This document shows, in pieces, positions 14,854 through 22,145 of a DNA stretch of 32,226 nucleotides. The notes under the pieces are model-generated. The model searched no databases. It saw only the letters and a list, made by a program, of their open reading frames with translations, and was not told the origin of the DNA. Position 1 is the first letter of the stretch, and each line of letters starts with the position of its first letter. Source of the DNA: Hydrogenophaga sp. (GTDB lineage Bacteria; Pseudomonadota; Gammaproteobacteria; Burkholderiales; Burkholderiaceae_C); NCBI RefSeq assembly GCF_030656115.1, contig NZ_JAUSOO010000010.1, forward strand, positions 1 to 32,226, written 5' to 3'. The position numbers were made by a program, and so were the translations under genes.

Positions 14854-15261
14854 ATGAGCACACTCAACCAGCAACTCAACACCGCTGCCGCCTCCATTCC
14901 GGAGTGTTTGGCCGCCGGATATGTGGACATCGCTTCCGGCATGCTGCTGGGCGTCAAGACGGTGGACTCTCACCCCTCTGAGGTTCTGGATTTGGTGGCC
15001 GCGGCCACCGCCGACATGTTTGCCGGCCCCAACGTGTCGATGATTGAAAAACTGTTCAAAAAGTCGCGCGGTGTGGCCAACGACAACCACCACTACTTTC
15101 AGGAAATCATCGTCAACAGCGACAACTTGCTGCATGTGTTCATGCGGGGCAAGCGCTACCCCGATTACGTGGCGGTGTTTGTCTGCCGCAAGTCGGCCAA
15201 CCTGGGCATGGCCTTGACCAAAGCGCGCATGGCCATGCCCGAGCTGGAAGCCTGTTTCTGA
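14854..15261 (+). CDS. Small Roadblock/LC7-like protein
   Basis: A 135-residue soluble protein without signal peptide. The pattern CLAAGYVDIASGMLLGVK, a central helix (HPSEVLDLVAAATADMF), then strands around FQEIIVNSDNLLHVFMRG and DYVAVFVCRK, ending in a helix with NLGMALTKAR, resembles the Roadblock/LC7 fold. Members of that fold bind small GTPases or act as signalling scaffolds. No strong ribosome site precedes the ATG. It is divergent from the ferredoxin-globin gene across an AT-rich gap and precedes the ATPase-phosphatase fusion by 51 bp. The fold call is pattern-based and moderate. Confidence 0.7.
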   Translation: MSTLNQQLNTAAASIPECLAAGYVDIASGMLLGVKTVDSHPSEVLDLVAAATADMFAGPNVSMIEKLFKKSRGVANDNHHYFQEIIVNSDNLLHVFMRGKRYPDYVAVFVCRKSANLGMALTKARMAMPELEACF

Positions 15262-15299
15262 TGGGACAGGGTTTTTTTCTTCCAGGCTCCTTTAAAAAA

Positions 15300-15314
15300 A
15301 TGTTGCAACAACAT
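15300..15314. promoter_or_regulatory. Inverted repeat overlapping a start codon
   Basis: ATGTTG and CAACAT flank CAA, and the right arm runs into the ATG of the following fusion gene (15313). The central ten bases 15301-15310 are also a perfect palindrome. No Shine-Dalgarno sequence is visible. The repeat could mask translation initiation or bind a protein; it may also be chance. Confidence 0.35.
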
Positions 15315-16962
15315 GCAGGTTGATTCGCCTCCGTACGCTGGTTTGTCCCTGCACCGTTTTGGTGTGGCTTTTGGACAGCGGGTGGTGCTGGCAGATGTGA
15401 CGTTGCAACTGTCCCCGTCGGGCATTGATGTGCTGATGGGGCCTGTCAAAACAGGCAAGTCGTCGTTGCTTCGCACGCTCGCGGGCTTGTACGAAGGCCA
15501 TGCCATGCACCGCACCTGGGGTTCGGCCAGTTTGGGCGGAGAGCCTTTGGGGCCCAACAACCGGCCAGCGTTGGTGCAGCAGCAGGTGCGCTTGCTGGAC
15601 CAAACCCTGTTGCAGGTCTTGCGCCATGCCTTGCCGGCCGACGGTCAGCGCAGCATGGTCGAGTGGCGTGCATGGGCGGCAGCCTTGCTGGCCGAACACG
15701 GCTTGGCCGACTGGGTGGATCAGCTGGATGTCACGCTGATGAACTGCACGCCGCGCATGCAGCGCACCACCTTGGTACTGATGAAGGTGGCGACACGGCC
15801 GCGCTTGCTGATGGTGGACGAACCTACCGCTGGTCTGAAGGGGTTTGAGGCCGACGCCATGGTGCAGTGGCTGCGTGAACTGGGCGCTCGCTGCAAGTTG
15901 TTGGTCAGTTTGCACAACCAGCGACAGGCGCGTGCACTGGCCACCACAGTGGTTTTGTTGGGGGGCGGGCGGGTGCTGGCGCAGCAGCCCGTGGAAGCAT
16001 TTTTCACCCAGCCTGCCAACGATCTGGTGCGGCAATTCGTGCAAACCGGCAGTTTGTCGCTCCCGTCGCCCGACGCCCATCCGGGTGACCTGGAGACAGG
16101 TACACCTCTGCCGCCGCCCTTGCCGCCAGAAGCCGTGCTGTCCACCGCTGCAGCCGCTCTGCCTACCGCAAGCCCTGCCGCCTTGCCCCAATCCCCGTTC
16201 TTTCCACCGCTGATTTTGCCGCGCATGTCCGGGCGGGTGTCGGCACCTCTTCCGGCTTCAGTACCTGCACCGGCCGTTGCTTCCCCGGTTGCCGCGCCTG
16301 CACCGGTGTTGTCGGCGTCAACCGCACCCGCCGTGCCCAGGCCCAGTGGCGCACCGCTGGTGGCCGACGCCATTGCCGTGGGTGCGGCAGCGGCTCCGTC
16401 TGCACGCGTGCCAACGCCCTTGCCGTTGCCTATGCGCCAGGGGGTTGAATTGGCCAGCACGGTGGGCAAGGTGTTTGTCAGTGAGTCGCGTGGGCCGCAA
16501 GGTTTTCGTTGGGCCGTACCGGGCATGTTGGCCGGCACGCCGCAACCGGGTGTGGTCGCGCCTGTGGACCACGATCTGATGCTGTTGCGCCAGGTGGGCA
16601 TTACCCATCTCATCACGCTCACTGAGGACGACATGGACCAAGACGCGCTGGCCCGCTATGGCCTCAAGAACACCCATTTGTCGATCTTTGACCGCAAGGC
16701 GCCTTCGGCCTCGCAAATGCACATGCTGCTGGTGCGCATGCAGCGCCTGATGGAAGCGGGCGAGGTGCTGGCGGTGCACTGCAAAGCCGGGTTGGGCCGC
16801 ACGGGTCTGGTGCTGGCGACTTGGCTGGTGCGCGATGGGGGCTTGAGTGCCGAAGCCGCCATTGACCGACTGCGCAAGATCAACCCCGGGTATATCCAGA
16901 GTGACGAACAGCTGGCTTTTCTGCACCATTACGAAGCCGATATTCTGCGTCGACTGATCTGA
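15313..16962 (+). CDS. ABC-type ATPase fused to a Cys-based (tyrosine/dual-specificity) phosphatase
   Basis: A 549-residue fusion. Residues 1-245 are an ABC ATPase: Walker A GPVKTGKSS at 43-51, a Q-loop region LVQQQ near 88, Walker B LLMVDEP at 165-171 and an H-loop SLHNQ at 199-203. The signature site is degenerate: LMNCTPRMQ at 142-150 instead of LSGGQ. Residues 250-375 are a Pro/Ala-rich, probably disordered linker. Residues 385-549 are a phosphatase with catalytic loop HCKAGLGRTG (C490, R496) and general acid D460 in FDRKAPS. No membrane segment or permease gene is nearby, so transport is unlikely; a regulatory ATPase coupled to dephosphorylation is more plausible. The start has no clear ribosome site. 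Confidence 0.88.
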   Translation: MQVDSPPYAGLSLHRFGVAFGQRVVLADVTLQLSPSGIDVLMGPVKTGKSSLLRTLAGLYEGHAMHRTWGSASLGGEPLGPNNRPALVQQQVRLLDQTLLQVLRHALPADGQRSMVEWRAWAAALLAEHGLADWVDQLDVTLMNCTPRMQRTTLVLMKVATRPRLLMVDEPTAGLKGFEADAMVQWLRELGARCKLLVSLHNQRQARALATTVVLLGGGRVLAQQPVEAFFTQPANDLVRQFVQTGSLSLPSPDAHPGDLETGTPLPPPLPPEAVLSTAAAALPTASPAALPQSPFFPPLILPRMSGRVSAPLPASVPAPAVASPVAAPAPVLSASTAPAVPRPSGAPLVADAIAVGAAAAPSARVPTPLPLPMRQGVELASTVGKVFVSESRGPQGFRWAVPGMLAGTPQPGVVAPVDHDLMLLRQVGITHLITLTEDDMDQDALARYGLKNTHLSIFDRKAPSASQMHMLLVRMQRLMEAGEVLAVHCKAGLGRTGLVLATWLVRDGGLSAEAAIDRLRKINPGYIQSDEQLAFLHHYEADILRRLI

Positions 16963-17009
16963 AGGCTGAAGGTCGACCGTTTTGTCTTCAAACGGTACGG
17001 AGGTTTGCG

Positions 17010-17816
17010 ATGTACACCCGGCGTTGTTGGATGCTTGGATCCGCCTTGTTGGCTCTGCACGGTGTGTCGCCCTTGGCGTGGGCGCAGACCGGCGCCCGGG
17101 GGGCCGATCTGCGCTTGTTGATCGGTAAAGCCACCCGGCTGTCGGTGCTGTCAGACCGCGTGACACGTTGCCAGGTGCAGCGTGTCCTGGGCGTGCTTGC
17201 GCAGCGTGCCGAACGCCAGCTGGAAGATACCCGGCGCGAAGTGCGTGATTTCATGGCCGAATTGGCTGCGGCCAGCGTGTCGGCCGATGCCAAGAGATTG
17301 CTGCATGTGGCGGTGGATGCGTACGGTGCGTTCCTGAAAAAATCCCAAGACCTGGATGTTTCCAAAACCGACGGTTTGGTGGCCTTTGCGCAAGAGGCCG
17401 ATGGGGTGGGCGACAAAATGGATGCACTGGTCACCGCCTTGGTGGCGGAGTCGGGGCAGTCGATGGGGCAGGTGCTGGCCACCGCCGCCGAACTGCAGCG
17501 GCTGACCCAACACACGGCGGTGCACTTTCTGATGGCCAGCGCGGGTATTCAAGTTGCTGAGCAGCTCAAGGAGGTCGAAGTGGCCCGCAAAAGCTTCAGC
17601 GACAAATTGCAAGGCTTGCAAACGGCGGAGCTCAAGAACCCGGCCATAGAAACCCAGCTGCAGCTGCTGGGCCCGCAGTGGTTGTTGATGTCCAACGCAC
17701 TGAGGCACCCCGGGCGCGAGTTGAAAACCATGGAAAACATCAGCACGACCAGCGAACGCTTGTTGGAGGTCACCACCTCGCTGTACCGTTTGTACGATGC
17801 GGCTTTGAAGGCTTGA
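17010..17816 (+). CDS. Exported helical protein with PilJ/NarX-type sensor domain
   Basis: A 268-residue periplasmic protein. The signal peptide covers about residues 1-26, with cleavage near AWAQ. The rest is almost all helix, with long amphipathic heptad-like stretches. The segment GKATRLSVLSDRVTRCQVQRVLG resembles the start of the PilJ N-terminal/nitrate-sensor domain (four-helix bundle), whose usual core is RQRMLSQR, and a second related unit seems to begin near LQRLTQHTAVHFL. Unlike PilJ or NarX it has no C-terminal membrane segment or signalling domain. GGAGG lies 6 bases before the ATG. It is 47 bp after the ATPase-phosphatase gene, so the two are probably co-transcribed; a ligand-sensing role is inferred. 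Confidence 0.7.
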   Translation: MYTRRCWMLGSALLALHGVSPLAWAQTGARGADLRLLIGKATRLSVLSDRVTRCQVQRVLGVLAQRAERQLEDTRREVRDFMAELAAASVSADAKRLLHVAVDAYGAFLKKSQDLDVSKTDGLVAFAQEADGVGDKMDALVTALVAESGQSMGQVLATAAELQRLTQHTAVHFLMASAGIQVAEQLKEVEVARKSFSDKLQGLQTAELKNPAIETQLQLLGPQWLLMSNALRHPGRELKTMENISTTSERLLEVTTSLYRLYDAALKA

Positions 17817-18352
17817 TGGTTGTCAGCCTGCCCGGCAGTGGCATGGAGGTGTGTGAGAGACTGCAGCGCCCGCCAACCGGCGGCCTCAACCCGATGAAGC
17901 AACCCACCATGTCCGATTGGAAACACCTGCAAATGATCAAGGCCTCGGGCTGGCCGCTGGCGGCCGACGTGTTTGTGTCGGGCACCGACTTCAGCGCGCC
18001 GCTGGACGGCGGGCTGGTACCGCTGCACTGGGCCTGCGAGCATGGCAAGGCGGGGCTGCTTCAGTTCATGCTGGAGCACGGTGCCGACGTGGTTTCCACC
18101 ACCGACAACGGCCAGGGCATGCTGGACTTGGCGATACGCTCCGGGAGCTTTCAGACGGTGATGCTGTTGATTGAGCGGCTCAAGGCCATGGCTGCACCGC
18201 CGCCCGACGAGGCGCTTGAAAAACGGCTGCATGCGGCGTTTGGCCGTGGGCACGCGAATGCCAAAAACCGTTTGCTGCAAGCGCTGAAGGACTGGGAACG
18301 CAAGCGCAGCGCCCCCGGTGTCAGCCGCAGCCGCCCATCATCTGCTGGGTGA
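17816..18352 (+). CDS. Ankyrin-repeat protein
   Basis: A protein of up to 178 residues. Two ankyrin-type units are visible: DGGLVPLHWACEHGKAGLLQ with HGADVV, then DNGQGMLDLAIRSGSFQTVMLLI. The N-terminal segment MSDWKHLQMIKASGWPLAADVF may be a capping repeat. The start is uncertain. ATG 17816 overlaps the upstream stop (TGATG arrangement) and has GAAGG before it, which favours translational coupling. ATG 17894 or 17909 would give a shorter protein. The gene end overlaps the convergent EVE gene by 32 bp. A protein-binding role within the cluster is plausible; the partner is unknown. Confidence 0.72.
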   Translation: MVVSLPGSGMEVCERLQRPPTGGLNPMKQPTMSDWKHLQMIKASGWPLAADVFVSGTDFSAPLDGGLVPLHWACEHGKAGLLQFMLEHGADVVSTTDNGQGMLDLAIRSGSFQTVMLLIERLKAMAAPPPDEALEKRLHAAFGRGHANAKNRLLQALKDWERKRSAPGVSRSRPSSAG

Positions 18353-18794
18353 TGAAGCGCCAGTGGTCGGCGCTCACCGGGGTGATGGACAAACGGCTGC
18401 CGCGCTGCAGCACCACCATCTCGACCAGCTCGGGTGTGGTGCGCAGTTCGGGCAGGCCGATCAGCCGGGTTTTTTTCAGCGCTTGCACGTCCAGCAGCAG
18501 CCAGCGCGGCTTGTCGGCGGGTGACTTGGCGTCAAAGTAGGGCGATGCGGGGTCAAACTGCGTCGGGTCGGGCCGGGTGCCCGAGGCCACCTGGGCCAGA
18601 CCCACAATGCCTGGCTCGGCGCAGCTGGAATGGTAGAAAAGCACGCCGTCGCCCACGCGCATGGCGTCGCGCATGAAGTTGCGTGCCTGGTAGTTGCGCA
18701 CGCCGGTCCAGGCCACGGTGGCGTGGGGGGCGGCCAGCACGTCGTCTATGGAGCATTCGTCAGGCTCGGATTTCATCAACCAATAGGCGGTCAT
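18321..18794 (-). CDS. EVE-domain protein
   Basis: A 157-residue single-domain EVE (PUA-like) protein, related to the eukaryotic thymocyte nuclear protein 1. The N-terminal YWLMKSEPDE, the VRNYQARNFMRDAM segment and the FYHSSCAEPGIVGLA stretch are family hallmarks. DAKSPADKPRW and the end portion with MVVLQRGSRLSITPV complete the domain. EVE domains bind modified bases in DNA or RNA; the bacterial substrate here is unknown. The start at 18794 begins right at the conserved MTAYWLMK; an upstream in-frame codon at 18845 only adds a low-complexity tail. Its 3-prime end overlaps the ankyrin gene in convergent orientation. Confidence 0.92.
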   Translation of the reverse strand: MTAYWLMKSEPDECSIDDVLAAPHATVAWTGVRNYQARNFMRDAMRVGDGVLFYHSSCAEPGIVGLAQVASGTRPDPTQFDPASPYFDAKSPADKPRWLLLDVQALKKTRLIGLPELRTTPELVEMVVLQRGSRLSITPVSADHWRFITQQMMGGCG

Positions 18795-19005
18795 GGTGTC
18801 ATGCGGTGTGGGGTGGTTTGGGCTGGCTGTGGGCGTTGGTACCACATGGCTTGCGTTTTCTGAAGGTCTTGGCTGAGTGTGCCACCCGGGCTGGCTGGTC
18901 CTGTCATGGGCTCAGCCTCTCAGGCCCAGGTGACACCCCCGGTCAGCGCTTGCTGAGCGAATCGCGGAAAATGAGCGCCAACGCTGTTTTTACCGAGGTT
19001 CCGTT

Positions 19006-19578
19006 TTGCCATTGCCCACACCCCAACCCCGCCAGCCCATGCACACCCGCCGCGTCGAATACCGGGGGTTTCAGCGCGACGATGGCCTGTGGGACATCGA
19101 AGGCGAAATGCACGACAGCAAACCCCATGCGTTTGAAATTGAAGGCGAGGGCGAATGGGCGCCGCACGAGGCGATTCACCACATGCACATCCGCGTGACG
19201 CTGGACGACGAGATGGTGATCCGCGACATCGCGGTGGCCATGGACGCCCACCCACACGACCCCTGCCCGCAGGCCATGCCGCCCATGCAGGGCTTGGTGG
19301 GCGAGACGCTGGGCCGGGGCTGGCGCAAAACCATCGAGCGCCATCTGGGCGGTGTGCAAGGCTGCACCCACCTGCGTGAACTGCTGTTCAACCTGGCCAC
19401 GGCAGCGTTTCAGACCCGTTCGGCCTCGTTTGCCCCACCCGCCGACGGCCGCCCGCCCATGCACCTGGGCCAATGCCTGGCCTGGGACTTCAAAGGCCCG
19501 GTGGTGGAAAAGGTGTACCCCATGTTTTTCCGCTGGCAGCCGCCAGCAAAGTCCACTGCGGGCGAAGCGCAGACCTGA
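19006..19578 (+). CDS. DUF2889-like hypothetical protein
   Basis: A protein of about 190 residues that I recognise as resembling the DUF2889 family of unknown function. Visible features are the opening HTRRVEYRGFQRDDGLWDIE, the His-rich APHEAIHHMHIRVTLD, the GLVGETLGRGWRKTIERHLGG core and the GCTHLRELL segment. The His and Cys pattern may suggest a metal site, but nothing is proven. The start is uncertain: TTG 19006 has GAGG upstream, while ATG 19039 begins the conserved part. No signal peptide. The gene stands alone, converging on the hydrolase gene. Confidence 0.75.
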   Translation: MPLPTPQPRQPMHTRRVEYRGFQRDDGLWDIEGEMHDSKPHAFEIEGEGEWAPHEAIHHMHIRVTLDDEMVIRDIAVAMDAHPHDPCPQAMPPMQGLVGETLGRGWRKTIERHLGGVQGCTHLRELLFNLATAAFQTRSASFAPPADGRPPMHLGQCLAWDFKGPVVEKVYPMFFRWQPPAKSTAGEAQT

Positions 19579-19581
19579 CGC

Positions 19582-19600
19582 CGGCGGCGCTGGGCCGCCG
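19582..19600. terminator. Hairpin at a convergent gene junction
   Basis: CGGCGGC at 19582-19588 pairs with GCCGCCG at 19594-19600 around a 5-base loop, midway between the DUF2889-like stop and the hydrolase stop. No T-tract follows, so a termination role is tentative. Confidence 0.4.
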
Positions 19601-19609
19601 CACAGGCGA

Positions 19610-20794
19610 TCAATCCACCAGCGCCGCGTAAGCCAGCGTGCGAAACAGCAGCCGGTAGTGGTCGCGCTGGTTGGGGGCTTGTGTCATGAGGATGCCGAAG
19701 AAATCTTCGGCCGGGTCCACAAAGAAGGTGGTGCCCGCAATGCCGCCCCAGTGGTAGGTGCCCACCGAGCCGGGCATGGTGGCCAGGCCGGTGGCGGTGC
19801 GCACCGCAAACCCGAGGCCAAAGCCGTGGCCGGGCGGCAGCAGGGCGTCGTGGCTGGGGATGCTGCCCAGGTGGTCGGCGGTCATGAATTCCACCGTGCG
19901 CGGGCCCAGCAGGCGCGCACCGTCGAGCTCGCCACCGTCCAGCAGGCATTGCAGAAAACGCGCGTAGTCGGCGGTGGTGGACATCAGCCCGCCGCCGCCG
20001 CTTTCCATGGCAGGTGCCTTGCGTGGGTCCAGCACGCGCAGTGGCACGCCGCCGTCGGGGTCGTGTGCGAAGGGTTCGGCAATGCGGCCGTGATCGGCCT
20101 CGGGCACCACAAACGCGGTGTCCAGCATGCCCAGCGGCTCAAAAATGCATTCGCGCAGGTGCTGGCCCAGCGTCTGCCCGGTGACCACTTCCAGCAGCCG
20201 ACCCAGCACGTCGGTGGCTCGGCTGTAGGCCCATTCGGTGCCCGGTTGCCGGAACAAGGGCAGGGCCGCCAGGGTGCGGCTGAACTCGGCGTTGCTGCGT
20301 TCGCGTGAGCCCACCTGGGCCTGCGCGTACAGCTGCTGCACGGGGGCCGTGCCCAGAAATTCGTAGGTGAGCCCGGCGGTGTGGCGCAGCAGGTCTTGCA
20401 CCGTGGCCGGCTGGGCCACTGTCTGTAGCTGCAGCCCGTCTGGGGTTTCCACCGCCACCTGCTGACCGCTGAACTCGGGCAGGTACTTGTTCACCGGGTC
20501 GCTCAGCAGCAGGCGGCCTTGCTCCACCAGCATCATGGCCGCCACCGAGACCACGGGCTTGGTCATGGAATAGATGCGGAACACCGCGTCGCGGGCCATC
20601 GTGGCACCGGTGGCCGGGTCGCGCTGGCCCAGGCTCTCGAACAAGGCCACGCGGCCGTGCCGTGCCAGCAGCACCACGGCACCGGGCAGGCGGCCGCGGT
20701 CCACCTCGGCCTGCAGCGTCTGCACCAGGCGCTGGGTGCGTTCGGGGCACAAGCCCAGGTCGGCCGGTTCGGCCCGTGGCAATGGTGTGGGCAT
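19610..20794 (-). CDS. Serine beta-lactamase-like hydrolase
   Basis: A 394-residue protein of the class C beta-lactamase/penicillin-binding-protein-like family. The nucleophile motif SMTK lies at 76-79 (SxxK) and a YSR motif at 190-192 stands in the position of YxN. A late HWGG replaces the KTG box, as in esterase-type members. The central HTAGLTYEF segment is typical of the family. There is no signal peptide, so the protein is probably cytosolic and more likely an esterase or peptidase than an antibiotic-resistance enzyme. ATG 20794 lies 3 bases after the stop of the small upstream gene, so the two form an operon. Confidence 0.87.
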   Translation of the reverse strand: MPTPLPRAEPADLGLCPERTQRLVQTLQAEVDRGRLPGAVVLLARHGRVALFESLGQRDPATGATMARDAVFRIYSMTKPVVSVAAMMLVEQGRLLLSDPVNKYLPEFSGQQVAVETPDGLQLQTVAQPATVQDLLRHTAGLTYEFLGTAPVQQLYAQAQVGSRERSNAEFSRTLAALPLFRQPGTEWAYSRATDVLGRLLEVVTGQTLGQHLRECIFEPLGMLDTAFVVPEADHGRIAEPFAHDPDGGVPLRVLDPRKAPAMESGGGGLMSTTADYARFLQCLLDGGELDGARLLGPRTVEFMTADHLGSIPSHDALLPPGHGFGLGFAVRTATGLATMPGSVGTYHWGGIAGTTFFVDPAEDFFGILMTQAPNQRDHYRLLFRTLAYAALVD

Positions 20795-20797
20795 GGG

Positions 20798-21061
20798 TCA
20801 GTCTCCGTAGCGTTGGCGGGCCAGGGCGGCAAGTTTGGCCAGAGCCACTTCGCGGCTCATGGGGGCCAGGCTGTCGCCGCAGCGGTTGTTGCGAACCCCC
20901 ATCTTGACCTTGTTCTCAAAGTCGATGCCTTGCACCGGCTCCGGAAAGCCGTGCACGAAATGCTGGTGCCACCGCTCGACCTTGCACTGGGGCCGGCGCT
21001 TTTCGGTCTCGGCCAGGCCGGCGGGCTGGGGCCGGCTGCCGGCAGTCGCGGTGTCGAACAT
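20798..21061 (-). CDS. Small hypothetical protein upstream of the hydrolase
   Basis: An 87-residue frame I do not recognise. Its stop is 3 bases from the next gene and carries that gene's ribosome site, which supports real translation. The sequence is basic, with one tract rich in aromatic and histidine residues (VERWHQHFVHGF) and cysteines at C26 and C61. It ends with a helix (REVALAKLAALARQRYG). No signal peptide or membrane segment. It starts about 150 bp from the divergent NUDIX gene. Confidence 0.55.
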   Translation of the reverse strand: MFDTATAGSRPQPAGLAETEKRRPQCKVERWHQHFVHGFPEPVQGIDFENKVKMGVRNNRCGDSLAPMSREVALAKLAALARQRYGD

Positions 21062-21211
21062 GGGGTGTGTCTCCTGTGGCGGTGGGGCGCTTCAGCGGCA
21101 TCTTAATCAGCACCGTGCCGTTGCGCCTGACGCGTTGGCGTCGGTCGGTTGGTTGTGCGGCCTGTCTTGCCCGCGCCAGGTGGGCACCGCCGCCGGGGCG
21201 ACAATGCGCAC

Positions 21212-22093
21212 ATGGCCATACCGATCAACTCCGACACCGTTCACACGCCGCCTGTGCCTTCTGCCACCGTGATGGTGGTGCGCGATGGCCCTGGCGGGCT
21301 GGAGGTGCTGCTGGTGCGCCGCCATGGCAATTCGGGCGTGCTGGGCGGGGTGCATGTGTTTCCCGGCGGCAAGCTCGATGCCGCCGACCAGCAGGTGGAC
21401 GCCGCCGTGCTTGACCAGCCGGCGCACACGCTGCTGCAGGCCTTGGGCGAGCCCGGCTTGGACCTGCCCACCGCCTTGGGCCTGCACGTGGCCGCGCTGC
21501 GCGAAACCTTTGAAGAATGTGGCCTCTTGCTGGGCCAGGGGGGCGCTGCGCCGGGCCTGGTGCAGCTGGTTCGCGCGCACACGCGGGCCGGCGCCGGGTT
21601 TGCTGTGGCGCTGCAGCAGCTGGGCCTGCCGCTGGCGGCTTCCAGCCTGGTGCCCTGGTCGCGCTGGATCACGCCACGCGTGCCATCGGTCACCAACAAG
21701 CGCTTTGACACCCGGTTTTTTGTGGCCGCCGCACCGCAGGGGCAAGCCGCCGAACACTGCACCTTTGAGGCCACCGAAGCCGTGTGGCTGCCGCCGCGCA
21801 CCGGGCTGGAACGCTACTGGGCGGGCGAGATCGATCTGGCGCCGCCGCAGATCATGACGCTGAGCCAGTTCAGCCGGCTGGGCAGTGTGGCCCAGGTGCT
21901 GGCCGCCGCGCGCAGCCGCCCACCCGCGCTGATCGCGCCCGAGCCGTTTGACGAAGCCGGTTGCCGCGTGATTTGTTACCCCGGTGACCCGCGCCACAGC
22001 GTGCCCGAACGGGTGTGGCCAGGCCCCACGCGGCTGATCTACCGCAACCAGCGGTTTGAGGCCGACGGCGGGCTGGCGGCGTTGCTGGCTTGA
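21212..22093 (+). CDS. NUDIX hydrolase (NUDT19-like)
   Basis: A 293-residue NUDIX-fold protein. The nudix elements are split by an insertion: PGGKLD at 51-56, then RETFEECG at 97-104, the arrangement of the NUDT7/NUDT19-type long nudix proteins that cleave coenzyme A or nucleoside diphosphate derivatives. The WSRWITPR segment and a following TRFFVA strand match those relatives. ATG 21212 is chosen since the upstream 21 residues are low-complexity and not conserved in appearance. A terminator follows the stop. Exact substrate is unknown. Confidence 0.85.
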   Translation: MAIPINSDTVHTPPVPSATVMVVRDGPGGLEVLLVRRHGNSGVLGGVHVFPGGKLDAADQQVDAAVLDQPAHTLLQALGEPGLDLPTALGLHVAALRETFEECGLLLGQGGAAPGLVQLVRAHTRAGAGFAVALQQLGLPLAASSLVPWSRWITPRVPSVTNKRFDTRFFVAAAPQGQAAEHCTFEATEAVWLPPRTGLERYWAGEIDLAPPQIMTLSQFSRLGSVAQVLAAARSRPPALIAPEPFDEAGCRVICYPGDPRHSVPERVWPGPTRLIYRNQRFEADGGLAALLA

Positions 22094-22117
22094 GCGGGCG
22101 GGTTCTGCACAAGAAAC

Positions 22118-22140
22118 AACGCGCCGGGCCGGCGCGTTTT
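22118..22140. terminator. Bidirectional-type terminator after the NUDIX gene
   Basis: Perfect 9-bp arms 22118-22126 and 22130-22138 enclose a 3-base loop and end in four T residues (22137-22140) on the plus strand. It sits between the NUDIX stop and the convergent esterase stop. Confidence 0.75.
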
Positions 22141-22145
22141 CAGGT

